Shown: one piece after another, positions 11,536 through 22,955 of the stretch
Layout: every line of letters begins with the position of its first letter
Numbering within the stretch: the stretch's first letter is position 1
Assembly: GCA_016748015.1 (NCBI GenBank)
Contig: JAAOMT010000328.1
Coordinates: forward strand, 123,511-187,510
Direction of reading: 5' to 3'
Source of the DNA: Geosiphon pyriformis
Taxonomy: Eukaryota; Glomeromycota; Glomeromycetes; Archaeosporales; Geosiphonaceae
Length of the DNA: 64,000 nt
Program-made: the position numbers and the translations under genes
Notes under the pieces: model-generated
What the model was told of the DNA's origin: nothing
The model's input: only the letters and a program-made list of their open reading frames with translations
Databases searched by the model: none

Positions 11536-12510
11536 CTTAGCATCCTCTTGCCCAGTAAAAGTGATGAGAATGAAATTGAATTTGGAAAACCTAAAGCAAC
11601 AGAAGAAATTGAAACAACACCCATCTACCTTATCAAAAATCAGTCTGCCTTACAACTCAAATACTTCAACAACAATGGACAAAAAATAAAACCTGAAAAA
11701 GTACATGAAATTGATACTAGATATGACCTAAGATATCCAGACAAGGATACTCTTGTTCTCAAACCCAAATTTCTCACAAAAATCAATCTCAAAATTGCAC
11801 TCAAAATCCTGCCAGGAGCAATGGTTCAAATCACCTTCTAGTCCTCTTTGGCAAGCAAAGGAATCAATGTCAGAGGAGGAATAATTGATGCTGAATATAC
11901 TGGAGACATTACAGTGATGCTTCAAAATGAAACTAACAAACCATTCAAGATCAAACATGCTGAAAAAATTGCCCAAGCTATTTACCTACTCCTAATCAAC
12001 ATTTCGGGTTTGCAACTAGTCAATCAAAGAGAACAATTAGGAAAAAGCAATAAAGAAACCCAAGGTTTTGGTTCAACTGGACAATTCACAGTTCCAGTTA
12101 ATATAGCTCTTAACACACAGAACAAATCCCACCAGATTCTCAGACTTTCACAACCAATTACCATCTCACCCTTTGGAAAACATCCGGAAATCTACACCTG
12201 CCCAAAGCCAACAACCACACAACAAATTTTTGAGTCCAATGAACAAGTTTGTTTGGAACATAATATTTCGATCTCAAACATTTATATTCCAGAAGGAACA
12301 AAGAAAGTCCGAGTTACTTTTTACAATCCCAACAATTACTTCATAGTTTTATTAAATAATTTAGAAATTGGAGTTATTCACAGTAATATATTTCAACAAA
12401 AATTATCCCAAACAGTCCCCGATTTCTCTGAAATTATTGGACATTCACTACCAAAAATCAACCCAGACCCCAGCTCTGAAAATTACCATGTTGTCATAGA
12501 AAAACTATCT
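11536..12510 (+). pseudogene. dUTPase-like domain of Pol, plus linker to RT
   Basis: Five motifs of trimeric dUTPases are visible in order: DTRYDLRYP (about 11713), a broken motif 2 ending SSLASKG (about 11842, a TAG just before it), GIIDAEYTGDITVMLQN (about 11881, with the expected catalytic Asp), KHAEKIAQAIYL (about 11953) and QGFGSTGQF (about 12061). dUTPases hydrolyse dUTP to dUMP and keep uracil out of DNA; several retroviruses and some retrotransposons carry one in Pol. A linker of about 130 residues, open to TAA at 12511, joins it to RT. Motif 4 lacks the usual Gly-Asp, so activity is uncertain even apart from the stop. Confidence 0.75.
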
Positions 12511-12519
12511 TAAATCAAC

Positions 12520-13930
12520 ATGAGACAACTTGAACCACAACAACAAAACCAGCTCAAAGAGCTAATTGCAGAATTTGCTGATATCTTTACCGAAAACAAA
12601 AATAACTTAGGGAGAACCGATTTGGTTCAACATCAAATCTACACAGGAAATGCCAAACCAAGGCAACAACAAGCCTACCGAGTTGCTTCAGAAAGCCACC
12701 AATTCATCCGAGAAGAAGTACAACAAATGCTTAACAACGGGCTCATCCAACCCTTTATGAGTCCTTGGGCTTCATCTGTAGTGCTAGTTAAAAAGAAAAA
12801 TGGAAAGATATGATTTTGTGTTGATTATTGACAACTCAACAGTGTTACAATTGGAGATGCCTACCCCCTTCCCTGAATTGATGACATGTTAGATGCCCTT
12901 GGAAAATCCAAATACTTTTCAACACTAGATTTAGAAAGTGATTACTGGCAAGTTGCTATGGATTCCAAAGATCGCCCCAAAACAGCATTCACCATCCAAG
13001 GCGGAAATTACAAGTTCAATATAATGCCTTTTGGATTATGCAATGCACCAGCAACGTTTCAGAGATTAATAGATGTTGTGTACCAAGGACTCCTTTGGAA
13101 GTCAGTAGTCGTTTATCTTGACGATACTGATGTTTATTCTCCATCATTTGAATTATACTTAAAACACCTGTGAGAAGTTTTTCAATGATTATGAAAAGCA
13201 GGACTAAAACTCAACATCAAAAAATGCTACTTTGAAAAAACAAGCTTGGCCTTCCTTGGTCATATTATTAGTAAAGATGGAATCAAACCAGACCCTGGAA
13301 AAATCAGTGTTGTCAAAAACTTCAAAACTCCTCGAAACACTACAGAACTAAAAGGATTCATAGGGTTAGCCTCCTACTATCGAAAGTTTATCAAAGAATT
13401 CTCAGAAATCACAAAACCTCTCAACCAGCTTACCACCAAAAATGTCGAATACAAATAGACTGCTGAATGCCAAAATGCATTTGAAATCCTCAAAGAAAAA
13501 CTAACAACAACTCCAATTCTCATTTACCCAGATTTTAGCAACCAATTCTGATTAGTAACAGATGTCTCTTATACTGTCTTTGGTGCTATCCTATCACAAT
13601 TGAACAACAATGGAAATGAGCGAGTAATTGCCTATACTAGCAGAACATTAAAACCAGCTGAAAAAAATTATCCTGCCACTGAATTGGAAACAACAGCTGT
13701 AATTTGGGCCTTATATCATTTCAACCTTTATCTTCGGCCAAAGGAATTCGATATTATCACTGATAATATTGGACTCAAATGGCTTCAAAACAAAAATACT
13801 CAGCTAAATGTAAAACAAACCTGATGAACAGGATTTCTAGCAAACTATTGATAGATAGTACATCACAAACCAGGGAAACTCCACACCAATGTTGACTGTT
13901 TCTCCAGAATAAGACAAGATTAAAAAACAC
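12520..13930 (+). pseudogene. Gypsy reverse transcriptase and RNase H, broken
   Basis: Frame 1 carries the Ty3 RT blocks: LIQPFMSPWASSVVLVKKKNG, FCVDY and QLN (each preceded by a stop where Arg is expected), FSTLDLESDYWQV, FNIMPFGLCNAPATFQRL, and the active site VVVYLDDTDVYS (about 13108). The tether FLGHIISKDGI follows. RNase H then shows TDVSYTVFGAIL, ATELETTAVIWAL and ITDNIGLKWL. Stops interrupt it at about 12814, 12832, 12877, 13171, 13189, 13456, 13549 and 13822. It copies RNA to DNA and removes the RNA strand in a working element. The active-site Asp pair is kept, but the protein cannot be made whole. Confidence 0.95.
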
Positions 13931-14039
13931 AAAAACCAACACTCAACTTAACCAACCAAAACAGCCAACAAACAATGAATTCGGAAAACTACAACAATCT
14001 CAAACAATATTTGAAAACATTAACAATCCCAACAGATTG

Positions 14040-15360
14040 GTCTACAGATAAAAAACATTGACTACAACAACAAACCAAACAATATTTTCTACACAACAAC
14101 ATTATTTATCATTGAAATTTCAAAAACCCAAACAAACCATTCAGATTAATACAAGAACAAGAAAAAGAGATTATATTATACAACATGCATTCAGATCCTT
14201 CATTAGCACACTTCGGAAAAAACAGCACCACCCAAAGAACACTAGAATACTACTTTTGGCCTCAAATGAGAAAAGACATTTATGAATATGTCAAATCTTG
14301 TGATAGTTGTCAAAGAAGAGAAGGAACACACCCTACTGAACCATTAAATTCAATTAAAGTTGGACAACCCTTTGACTGAGTTGGTATTGATTTAGTTGGA
14401 CCACTATCTATTACCACTCAAGGAAACTATTATATTGTAGTAGCTGTAAACTATCTTACTAAATGGCCCGAAGCCAGAGCCATTCAATAAGCAGATGCGA
14501 AATCAGTAGCAAATTTCATCTATGAAGACATTATTTGTAGACATGGATGTCCAATTGAACTTTTATCTGATCAGGGGACACATTTTGTGAACAACCTGAT
14601 TCAAGAAATTTGCAAACAATTCAATGTCAAAAGACCTCTGTCTTCGCCTTACTATCCACAAACAAACGGACTTGTGGAATGTTTTAACAGAACATTGTGT
14701 GAGTCATTAGCCAAAGTCTCAACCAATTTTGAGCAAGAATGGGATATCTTTATTCCATCAGTGTTACTAGTATACAGAACACTAAAACAAGATACCACAA
14801 AACACATATCATTTGATTTAACTTATGGAAGGACAGCAACATTACCAATTAGTTTCACAGTAGAAACATACCCAGCACAACCAATTGATAAAAACAATTT
14901 CTAGGAAACACTACAACAAAGAGCCTACATTCTGCTTAACATATTGAAAGGAAAATGACAAATAGCAGCAACTCATATTGAACATTCTCAAGCTCAACAA
15001 AAAGAAAGACATAACAACAAATTACCACCTATTACCAATGAATTTAAAGTTGAAAATAAAGTTCTCTTACACAGAACTAAAGCTGAAAAACAATGGAGTG
15101 GAAAATTCAAAAATAAATGGGATGGACCATTTTTTATTTATGAAATTCTAGGCAATGGATCATACAAGCTAAGACTTGATGACAAAATCCTAGTAAAAGT
15201 TGCACATGGAGATTGTTTAAAACACTATAATTCCAGAAACAATCCTGAACTATTAATTCCACAAATTGGCACACATTCCCCTTTAATCAATCTCAAAGAT
15301 ATTCTCCAGAATTTAGAACCAATAGTTGTCATTGAACAACCTCCCAACTTGAATACTTAA
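14040..15360 (+). pseudogene. Gypsy integrase, broken
   Basis: The HHCC zinc domain is seen as MHSDPSLAHFG with CDSCQRR (14185-14325). The catalytic core has GIDLVGP (D), LLSDQGTHF (D) and GLVECFNRTL (E), so the D-D-E triad is present. The C-terminal part has WDGPFFIYEILGNGSYKL, a GPY/F-type motif. No chromodomain follows; the frame ends at TAA 15358-15360. Stops in frame at 14377 and 14488 replace Trp or Gln. Integrase would have made the 4 bp target duplication seen at the ends. Confidence 0.95.
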
Positions 15361-15482
15361 TTTAAATTTATTACTATAGTTATCTTCTTATAATTTAGAA
15401 ACAATCTTACAAAAACAAAACAAAAATAACATAAAAATCTATACCCCAAAAATAATTTTCTTTTATTTTCAAATCTTTTATA

Positions 15483-16202
15483 ATGACTATTCCTCAAAAC
15501 ATTCAACAATTATCCCAAAAACTAATGTTAGCTTTAAAAACAATACCCAAATTATCTATTACTGTTACTAGAAACCACATTAATTATACCCAAACAGAAG
15601 TAGTCACAAATTTAGCCCCAAATTCACGAAAATATCACCCATATAAAAAGAACACAAGAAGTTATTCTGGAATTCACCTGCCAGAACTTTTAAAGCTTGC
15701 TTTAAGAGAAAACTTAATGCTCATTCCTATTAGTATCCCACCGAATGCTACTATTCAACAAAAACTTCAACTGTGTCTCAATGAGGAAAACACTGAATAT
15801 CCTCCAATCTATAGATATTTTCACATTGGAAAAACACTCTACGAATGGAAACTGGAACTTACAACAGCAAACCTCATAAAAAAAGCTATTCAGAAACAAC
15901 TCTACAACAAATTTAAGACAACAGCTAGACCTACAAACAGTCATTATAAACTAAGAGCTGCTTTTAGACTTTATGACCTATTCCACATCTGTGAAAACGT
16001 CCTACAAAATCCAATTTTACAATCTTTGAAGATTCAATACATTGGAAAGCTTACAGAACTGAAATTTCAACAATTTTCAGACCAAATTTCTTCAATAATT
16101 TTGGATTATTATCTGGAAATTACAGACAGTACTTGGACTTCAACGGAGCTCAGTCTTGAGGAGGAGGTTATGTTACTAGATGAAATTAGAGATATTATTT
16201 AA
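15483..16202 (+). CDS. uninterrupted extra ORF of the Gypsy element, 239 aa, unknown function
   Basis: The ORF begins 123 bases after the end of Pol and has no stop for 239 codons. I do not recognise the protein. It starts MTIPQNIQQLSQKLMLALKT, is basic and rich in Leu, Ile and Gln, and has no signal peptide, membrane segment or Cys pairs; a Tyr-rich middle (about residues 100-165) and an acidic end (LSLEEEVMLLDE) stand out. It sits where env or accessory genes lie in other elements, but nothing env-like is visible. Its last 11 codons lie in the 3' LTR, and the EEEV codons are the polypurine tract. A run of this length without a stop is not decisive, because other Pol segments are open for over 220 codons. 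Confidence 0.6.
   Translation: MTIPQNIQQLSQKLMLALKTIPKLSITVTRNHINYTQTEVVTNLAPNSRKYHPYKKNTRSYSGIHLPELLKLALRENLMLIPISIPPNATIQQKLQLCLNEENTEYPPIYRYFHIGKTLYEWKLELTTANLIKKAIQKQLYNKFKTTARPTNSHYKLRAAFRLYDLFHICENVLQNPILQSLKIQYIGKLTELKFQQFSDQISSIILDYYLEITDSTWTSTELSLEEEVMLLDEIRDII
16158..16167 (+). promoter_or_regulatory. polypurine tract
   Basis: GAGGAGGAGG ends three bases before the 3' LTR start at 16171, the expected place for the plus-strand primer. It lies inside the coding sequence of the extra ORF. Confidence 0.75.
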
Positions 16203-17150
16203 CATGAAATTATCTTTATAATTTTCATTATTAATTAACATATATTATCATTTCAAATTATCACTTATTACATTAGCAAAATATCTGAAATTATCATTTA
16301 ATTAATAATTCAATTTGTATATAACACAAATGTAACCTAAGTATGATGATCAATCATGCAATACCCCGAACTATGTAATATTCAAAAAGTTCACCAAAAT
16401 TTGTAGAAATTTGCTGAAATAATTGATAGTTCACTGAAATATCTAACAGTTCACAGAAATAACTTGTAGTTCACTGAAATGTATTTTTAATTCAGTGAAA
16501 TTGTAGAAAATAGCAAAGTTCGAGTTCATAGAATAGTGTTACAACAAGTTGTATAAAAGAAGAACTTTTCTTTTCGAGAAAATGTATCTTACTTTAAATT
16601 TATCACTTAGAATCATTTCTATACACACAAAAAGAAATAAATATCAAATAATTCGAAAAACCAAATTCTTTAATTAGTGCACTTAAAAAATCCTCAAAAC
16701 CCAACTAACGTTTTGAAATTGATTAGCTACCAATTTCAGTAAACTGTTAGTGACTCCAGGCCTGGATAGAAAACGTTTCCCTTGATAAAATCCTATTTCT
16801 TTTATATTTGTTTTATTTTTCTTTTCTTTTCTTATTATAATCATTAGGGTAGTCTACAGACGAGATTCCTGTAGAAGAGTTGACTTTCACAGCAAAGTAA
16901 CTACACATTTTTAGTGAGCTTCCAGATGAGCAATTTCTGGGAAAGAGTTAACATTTACTACAATGTAACTACATAAAGTAACTGGCAAGGAATTGGTCAT
17001 TCCACTTATAAGCCCAGCAGTTCAAATTATAGGAGATAATTTGAAGATAAATTCAGTTACTGAAGGTTCAACCACATTCAGAAAATGTGAATTCACAGCA
17101 AACAGGTATCAACAACATTTAAGAAAAGAGACCAAAAACCTCTGATAACA
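16171..17150 (+). repeat. 3' LTR (980 bp)
   Basis: This LTR starts TGTTACTAGA and ends TCTGATAACA, followed by ATGT. It is the same length as the 5' LTR. In the first 80 bases the two differ at about nine positions, nearly all transitions. Confidence 0.95.
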
Positions 17151-17154
17151 ATGT

Positions 17155-17375
17155 ACTTTAAAAGTACACATTATCTACATGTTTTTTTTTAGTGTTTAAA
17201 CAGATTCCCAAATCAGCCAAGCCTATACTAAAACCATTAATAGAGAAGCCTACTAGTTCTATTGCAATAAAAATATGTGTATTGAAAGAAATAACTAAAA
17301 AATAACAGAAAAAAAAAAAAAAGTGCTATTCCTATGATAAAATTTTTGCTTTTATCATAACCAAAAGATTGACAA
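17155..17375 (-). mobile_element. LINE-B 5' end, separated by the Gypsy insertion
   Basis: Read on the minus strand, this stretch resembles the start of LINE-G, including a shared AATAGCRC followed by a T-rich run. Together with 628-7287 it gives about 6.9 kb, the full length of this LINE type. The outer border is not sharp. Confidence 0.5.
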
Positions 17376-17660
17376 GAGAAAAATATAATAGTTAATATAT
17401 ATATTATATTTTAAGTTAATTATATTTTTATTTTTATTATTAAATTTTTAATTATATATATATTATATTAAAATATGTAAAAATATATTTAACTTAATTA
17501 ATTTAAATTAATAATTATTATTTTTTTTTTATTTATTTATTTATTTTACGAGTAAGATCCAAATGCAATCTAGCACTATACATCATACAAATAATCTAAA
17601 CTAGGGCCGAATCATGCACTTTTTACATGTGACCAGCCACTTGAGCCAGTTAGGACAACA

Positions 17661-20600
17661 CTACACACTTATATGCACAGAGACTGTGTTCCTAATGCCT
17701 AAAAAGAATGAACAAAGCTTATGAAACCCGAAACTAACCCCAAAAGTCTCAGCAACACCCAACAGTCTAATCACACTAGCCGAGAATACCACAGACAAAC
17801 CAGAAATTGACACGAAAACGGACCTATCATGTGGAATCAAACCATGCCTTTTCATAAATGCCCAGTGTTTGGCACAGACCAACCAGATATCATCCTGAAA
17901 TACAAGACAAAACTCACGCACAATGCTCACAATCTTTTTAGTACCTTCCTTAAAATCTTTAAAAACCAAGACAGACTCATGAAACCAGTCATCAAAAACA
18001 AAGCCCTTACACAGAGCAACACCAATTCCAACTTCAGAAATACAAGAAGCCAGCATCTGTGAAACACATGAAGAAAAGTGAGATAGACCAGAAAGAGCCT
18101 CCCAAGCTGAAGCATGAGTGTCCAACAAACGAGCATGGCCAGTGGTATTTTGAGGACACGAAAAGACGTGATCTGAAATCTCAACATCACCACAAAACAA
18201 ACAAACCACACTGGGGTATCTTCTATTATATAAACGCTTGTGCACAGCAACAGAAAACTGATGATGAAGAGCCTTCATAAAGTAAGTGCAACAGCTTGCC
18301 ATGCACATGTTGGTGAAACTGGAGGCCAAGTGAGAATTAGTGTGCCACACCATAGATGACTTAAACCAATTGATATCAGCATGCAAACTATCAGTCACAA
18401 CACGAGAACCAACTCCAACCTCCCAATGAGCTCGATGAACTGATTGGAAAATATCACAAACAAAGTGTTTAGAATTACCAGAAACTGCCATACCATCAGC
18501 ACACAGAAAATGTGCATCAGCTAAATGAGGCAGGTGCCAAGCAGAGAGAGCAGCATCTTTGGCAAGTGCATCAGCATGCTTATTGCCTGAGACACCTGAA
18601 TAACCTTTTATCTTAACCCAATTCACATCCAAATTTTTTTGACGAATGACAGTAGCAATGTGGTAACGCTCGATCCAACAGCAGTTCCTAAAATCTGGAT
18701 GGACCAGCAAAAACTTCGACCTATATGCATCCAAAGCAGCTTGGCTATCCGAAAACAAGTCAATTGAATGAGAAAAAGAAACACACTCAAGAGCCAAAGC
18801 TATGGCTTGCAGCTCTGTTAGAGTAAAAGAAACCAAACCTAACACTCCAACACCCAAATCCAAATTAACGTCCTCAAAAAAAATGGCAGCACCTGCTTTC
18901 ACATCAACAGTACCCAGACCAAACAGAGATTCATCCGTATACACAGAAAGGCGGGCAGCATCAGCAGTCAACAGAGTGTCACAAACCACACCAAAATCAT
19001 GAAAAAGACAAATATCCAATACAGCATAACCACCCACCAAAGAAGAACTTGAGGAGAGAGAAACAATACCACCAAGAAAGTGAACGGAAAGATCAAACCA
19101 GAAAGGGATTGGGCCATGAGAATTCAGTCTCTTCCAACACTTGAAGGCCCCCCAACTGAAAACATTACCATTACAATCATGAAGCTGTTCCACAAAAGCA
19201 ATTCCATAACATTTGAGTGAAGAGACACACCTGAAGAAACAGGGTTTACCAAGAACCAAAGACATAGGAGTACCACACTGATGGCAAAAAGCACAAGCCA
19301 GAGAGCCACCCAAAGACAAATCACACCTGAAAAAAATACGAACCACACCAGCCAAAAAATTGTTTAAGGGATTGACACCAGCATGAAATGAAAACAGCAA
19401 AGAATGATGTGGGTGCCAGCTGAAAACTTGAAGATCATGAGACCTATGAGAAAAAAGGTGGCCCAAAATACCAGCAGAATTTGCAAAAGCAACAACAGAT
19501 GCCAATTTACTCTCAGCCTAAATCTGCTCAAAAGTCTTTAAACCATACAATAAAGGGTGGTATAGTACATCATTGGGGAAATCATGGGACAACCCAAACT
19601 TAGATTTTAAGATCTTGTATACTAGAGCATCCCATTTGTTACAAATACCCACAGAAACGAAACTGAACTAAGTTCTATAGCTAATAATAGGAAAAAGAAC
19701 CACAGACACTAAATACGTACACTGTTTATCAGAAACTGCCTTCCTTAAAACTAGATTCACAAAAAACTGAACATCTGTCTAGGCTTTAGCTAAGCTGGGC
19801 TTTGAAAGACCCTTAGAAGATAAAAAAATGCCTAGATAATGATGAGATTCTCCTTTCTTGGCAATAGAAATAGGTGCACTACTGATAGTTAAATAAGAGT
19901 CTAACACCTGGCAATTGATAGGGATGGCCACTATTTTGTCATTATTTACAGAAATATTGTTAAACTTGAAAAACTCACTAGCAATATTAAGAATGCATTA
20001 TGTAGCAGCCTAGCTGCTATCAACCCAAATAGTATTATTGACAAAAGCACCAGCAGCAAGAAACAAAGACAGTTCAGCTTGAGGATCCATTCAGCCAGTT
20101 TTGAATATAAAATGAGAATTCAACCTGTAGCTATACACACTATTCTGTCTTTTAATTTCACACAAGAGTGAATCATAGAATATATGCCAGAGAAGAGGAA
20201 AGAAAACTTTCCCTTGGTCCAGCCCATCATGAACACAATACCCATCAGTTAAGCTGAAGTCAGTCATCACTCTGTTAATGTGACCATTGTAAATGCTGCT
20301 AAAAAATCTAATAAACTTATCACACATCTTAATTCTGACTAGACTTCTCCTGAGATGTTCCCAACCAACTGAGTTATAAGCCTTATGCATATCTTGTAAA
20401 ACCAGCCAGAGTTCTTGGTTTTTCTCCAGGGCATCTTCAATCACTAAACCAACAGCAAAAATGGGAGACTGCATTGTTGTACCTTTTAGAACTGAAAAAT
20501 TGTCCCCACAAAGAACATCAAAAGCACTGCAAGCTGAAGAAATTCTATCAGAAAGGATCTTAGAAAGAATTTTGCAGGCCATTTCAATCAGAGCAATAGG

Positions 20601-22349
20601 ATGGGTGTTTGTAAGAACACCCTCCCATTCATATGGTTTAGGAATTATAGAAACCCAAGGTTTTTTCTAAGGTCCAGGAACTAACTCACTAACTACACAC
20701 AGGTTCAAGAGCACCAGAAGCATATCCAAAACTGATTTGTCATAACACTTCCACAATTTGTTAGAGATACCAGAGAGACCAGCCACTTTTCCATCAGGAA
20801 GATCTTTGACGACTGCTGACATCTCATCAAAACTAATCGGACACATGACACCAAAAAAAGCACCATCAAAAACATACTCCAGAGGCCAATATTGGTGAGC
20901 CCAATCTTCGGAGATATCAGAAATCACCTTACATTTCCTGGTCCATTCCTTCATGATTTTATCCACCTTTGATTTGACAGAGTCAGGCTCCAAAATCAAC
21001 TCATCTTCCATAGCCAGATGATCCAAGACCACTTTGCAAAAGGAGTGCTCCAAAACACTCCTAATAGTGTGACCTTTGTCCAGTTCAAAACTTTCCATCC
21101 TTCTACTAATAGTTTGCTTGATTGAAGATTCCTCAGCACATTTAGATTTCAACAACTTAGAAGCACAGTACAACTTCTTTGCTTTGGCCAGCACAGAACA
21201 AATAAGATCAAAACCAGAACCTGAAAGAAACAGAGACCTCACCACCGATGCATTAGGGGAATCAAGCCTGTACCACACCTCCAACAAAGCAACAAACTCA
21301 TTACTAGAAGCCAAACATGAAGCCTTGACCAATTTTGAAACCAGCAATTCCAGCTTATGGAACCTAGAGAACACCCTAGTGAAAATGCCATCAAAACCCT
21401 TGAACCACTTCTTTTTAAATGTACCATCTGCAGAAAAAATCATGATCTTGCAAACAATGTCTCACATAGTATCTATATTAGAAAATTTCACAGCAGCACC
21501 AAACGCATCCAAAAACATAGAGGCATTAGTAGCCGAAGTGTCTCTGAACTCTAACCATTTAGCTCCATTGGCATTTTTGATGTCAAATTTCCAGCAATCC
21601 TTGTTGGTCTGTTTGTGCAATAAAGAAAGCTGTACATCCAACAATCCACCTATACCCACAGACACAAAAACAGCCTTATGATCAGTATCAAAAAAGTCAT
21701 CAACACCAGCCATACTGCAATCCACAACCACATTAATCAAATTAGAGAAGATAAAAACATAATTAATTGTCTTGGTGATGCCATGAGAATTGCACCAGGT
21801 TGGAGACTTCACAAACAAACTCCCATCCAAAGAATTGACCAGACCCAAATCAAAACATTTTTTAAAACTTGCACACTTGCGAGAACCATCCTCATTAAAA
21901 TCACCACCAAGAATAACAAAAGAAGACTCATTCACAGCCTTAGCAATGAGAGAGTTAACACCACCAGCCTGAGAAAACTGAACTGCCAAAAATGCACCAG
22001 TATACAGTTCCAGAATAGACACAGAGAGTTTGTTCTTAAAAAGCAATCTAACCAACAGCAGCCGACCAGGCACCTCTGAAACTTTACACACATGTCTCAC
22101 CAAAGAAGAGTCCAAAATGATTGCAACACCAGATCCCATGTGACCAGAATCCAGTTCAGAAGTAAAAACATGAACACCATCAAACTTATCAGTGATCCAA
22201 GGGCAAATTTTTCCTTTCAACTTTGTCTCAGTGACAATAGAAACCATATTGTTCATATCTTTATGCCAACAAACAATGTCTGCTTGCTTTGCACAATTGT
22301 TCATATCTCTAACATTGCATGTGGCAATTTTCCAAATTAAGTGAGTTAT
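17661..22349 (-). pseudogene. LINE-C ORF2, stops but no frameshift
   Basis: All segments are in one frame across 4.7 kb. Order: AP endonuclease (22304-21462: CWHKDMNN, TETKLKG, VILGGDFNEDGS, DHKAVFVSVG), RT (about 21443-19900), RNase H (YTDESLFGLG, ELQAIALALEC, FSDSQAALDA, KGYSGVSGNKHADALAKDAA) and a finger CLFCGDVEISDHVFSC. The last 614 codons (19505-17661) are open. The start codon reads ATA at 22349-22347 where ATG is expected. The RT loop reads FVNNTIW instead of FVDDTIW, so both catalytic Asp are lost. Stops interrupt it at 21462, 20667, 20091 and several places from 20090 to 19510. Confidence 0.9.
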
Positions 22350-22955
22350 TGAAATGACGTGGGAGCCGACAAACCCAAATCAGAGCACAGAATATTCAAC
22401 TTATCCAAAACTGAACCAACTGAAGCCTCCAAAGCAACCAATTTCATCTCCAAACCACCCATCTTGGCAGTAAGAACCCTGGAACTACTAGTGCTGAGGT
22501 CGACAACAGCATCAATAGTGATGGAGGAAGTAACATCAGAAGAACTCAAAGCATTGTTCACTATTATATCTGTATCTACTTCAGAACTCAAAGCTACAAA
22601 AATAACAAAAAAGGGGGCCAGAGAAGAAGAAACCAAAGGAACTGCACTAAGGAAATCCAACCTAACCAGAATGCCAGAAACATGATCAGCCAAAAGCTCT
22701 AAAGAGCATTCCAAAATTGCCAAACAATCACTCAAACAAGAAATAACAAGATGATCAGAGATTTCTGAAAGAGGAACCAAACCAGAACACAAACCAGAAT
22801 CAGGAGTACCAAAAGGAAACACACAGAAGGAGGCACCACTAGCAACTTGGACTCATGTTTTGCCATCAAACAAAACTGGACAAGCAATAAGAGCCAATTT
22901 TTTTTTATATATACCAGCTAGACAAACCCGATCCTGATCAGAAACCAATTATTTT
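22346..22955 (-). pseudogene. LINE-C ORF1, C-terminal remnant
   Basis: A 158-codon open stretch (22822-22346) matches the ORF1 C-terminal domain of the other LINEs, with ECSLELLADHVSGIL and ATSSVGSVLDKL-like heptads. Upstream, the segment around 22830-22950 still reads like the region after the ORF1 zinc knuckle. The ORF1 stop and ORF2 start would have overlapped as ATGA; the sequence is now ATAA. The 5' part of ORF1 is missing. Confidence 0.75.

Larger units (their letters stand above)
7288..17150 (+). mobile_element. Ty3/Gypsy LTR retrotransposon with dUTPase and extra ORF
   Basis: The element is complete, 9863 bp, with two 980 bp LTRs that start TGTTACYAGA and end TCTGRTAACA. Gag-pol order is Gag, zinc knuckle, protease, a Cys-rich insert, a dUTPase-like domain, RT, RNase H, and integrase with a GPY/F-type tail. 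An extra 239-codon ORF follows. RT before integrase places it in Ty3/Gypsy. No chromodomain is visible. Gag and protease are in frame 2 and the rest of Pol in frame 1. The switch near 10544 falls inside the protease domain, so it looks like a one-base deletion in an originally single ORF. Many stops (mostly TGA or TAG where Arg, Trp or Gln is expected) make it non-autonomous today. Confidence 0.95.
17525..22955 (-). mobile_element. LINE-C: 5'-truncated non-LTR retrotransposon
   Basis: The poly(T) run and conserved tail are at 17525-17660, a complete-length ORF2 follows, and then only the C-terminal third of ORF1. Homology stops near 22955 in AT-rich DNA. Truncation at the 5' end is typical of target-primed reverse transcription. 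Confidence 0.85.

Noticed and set aside
12814-14500. Alternative genetic code reading TGA/TAG as sense codons
   Set aside because: VMA2 and VTC4 use normal codons and end at ordinary stops; TE stops stand for several different residues (Arg, Trp, Gln).
15483-16202. An env gene of the Gypsy element
   Set aside because: Position fits, but there is no signal peptide, membrane anchor or Cys pattern; left as unknown.
17829-18280. Plus-strand open frames over LINE-C and similar antisense frames over other LINEs
   Set aside because: Shadows of the conserved minus-strand ORF2; no independent support.
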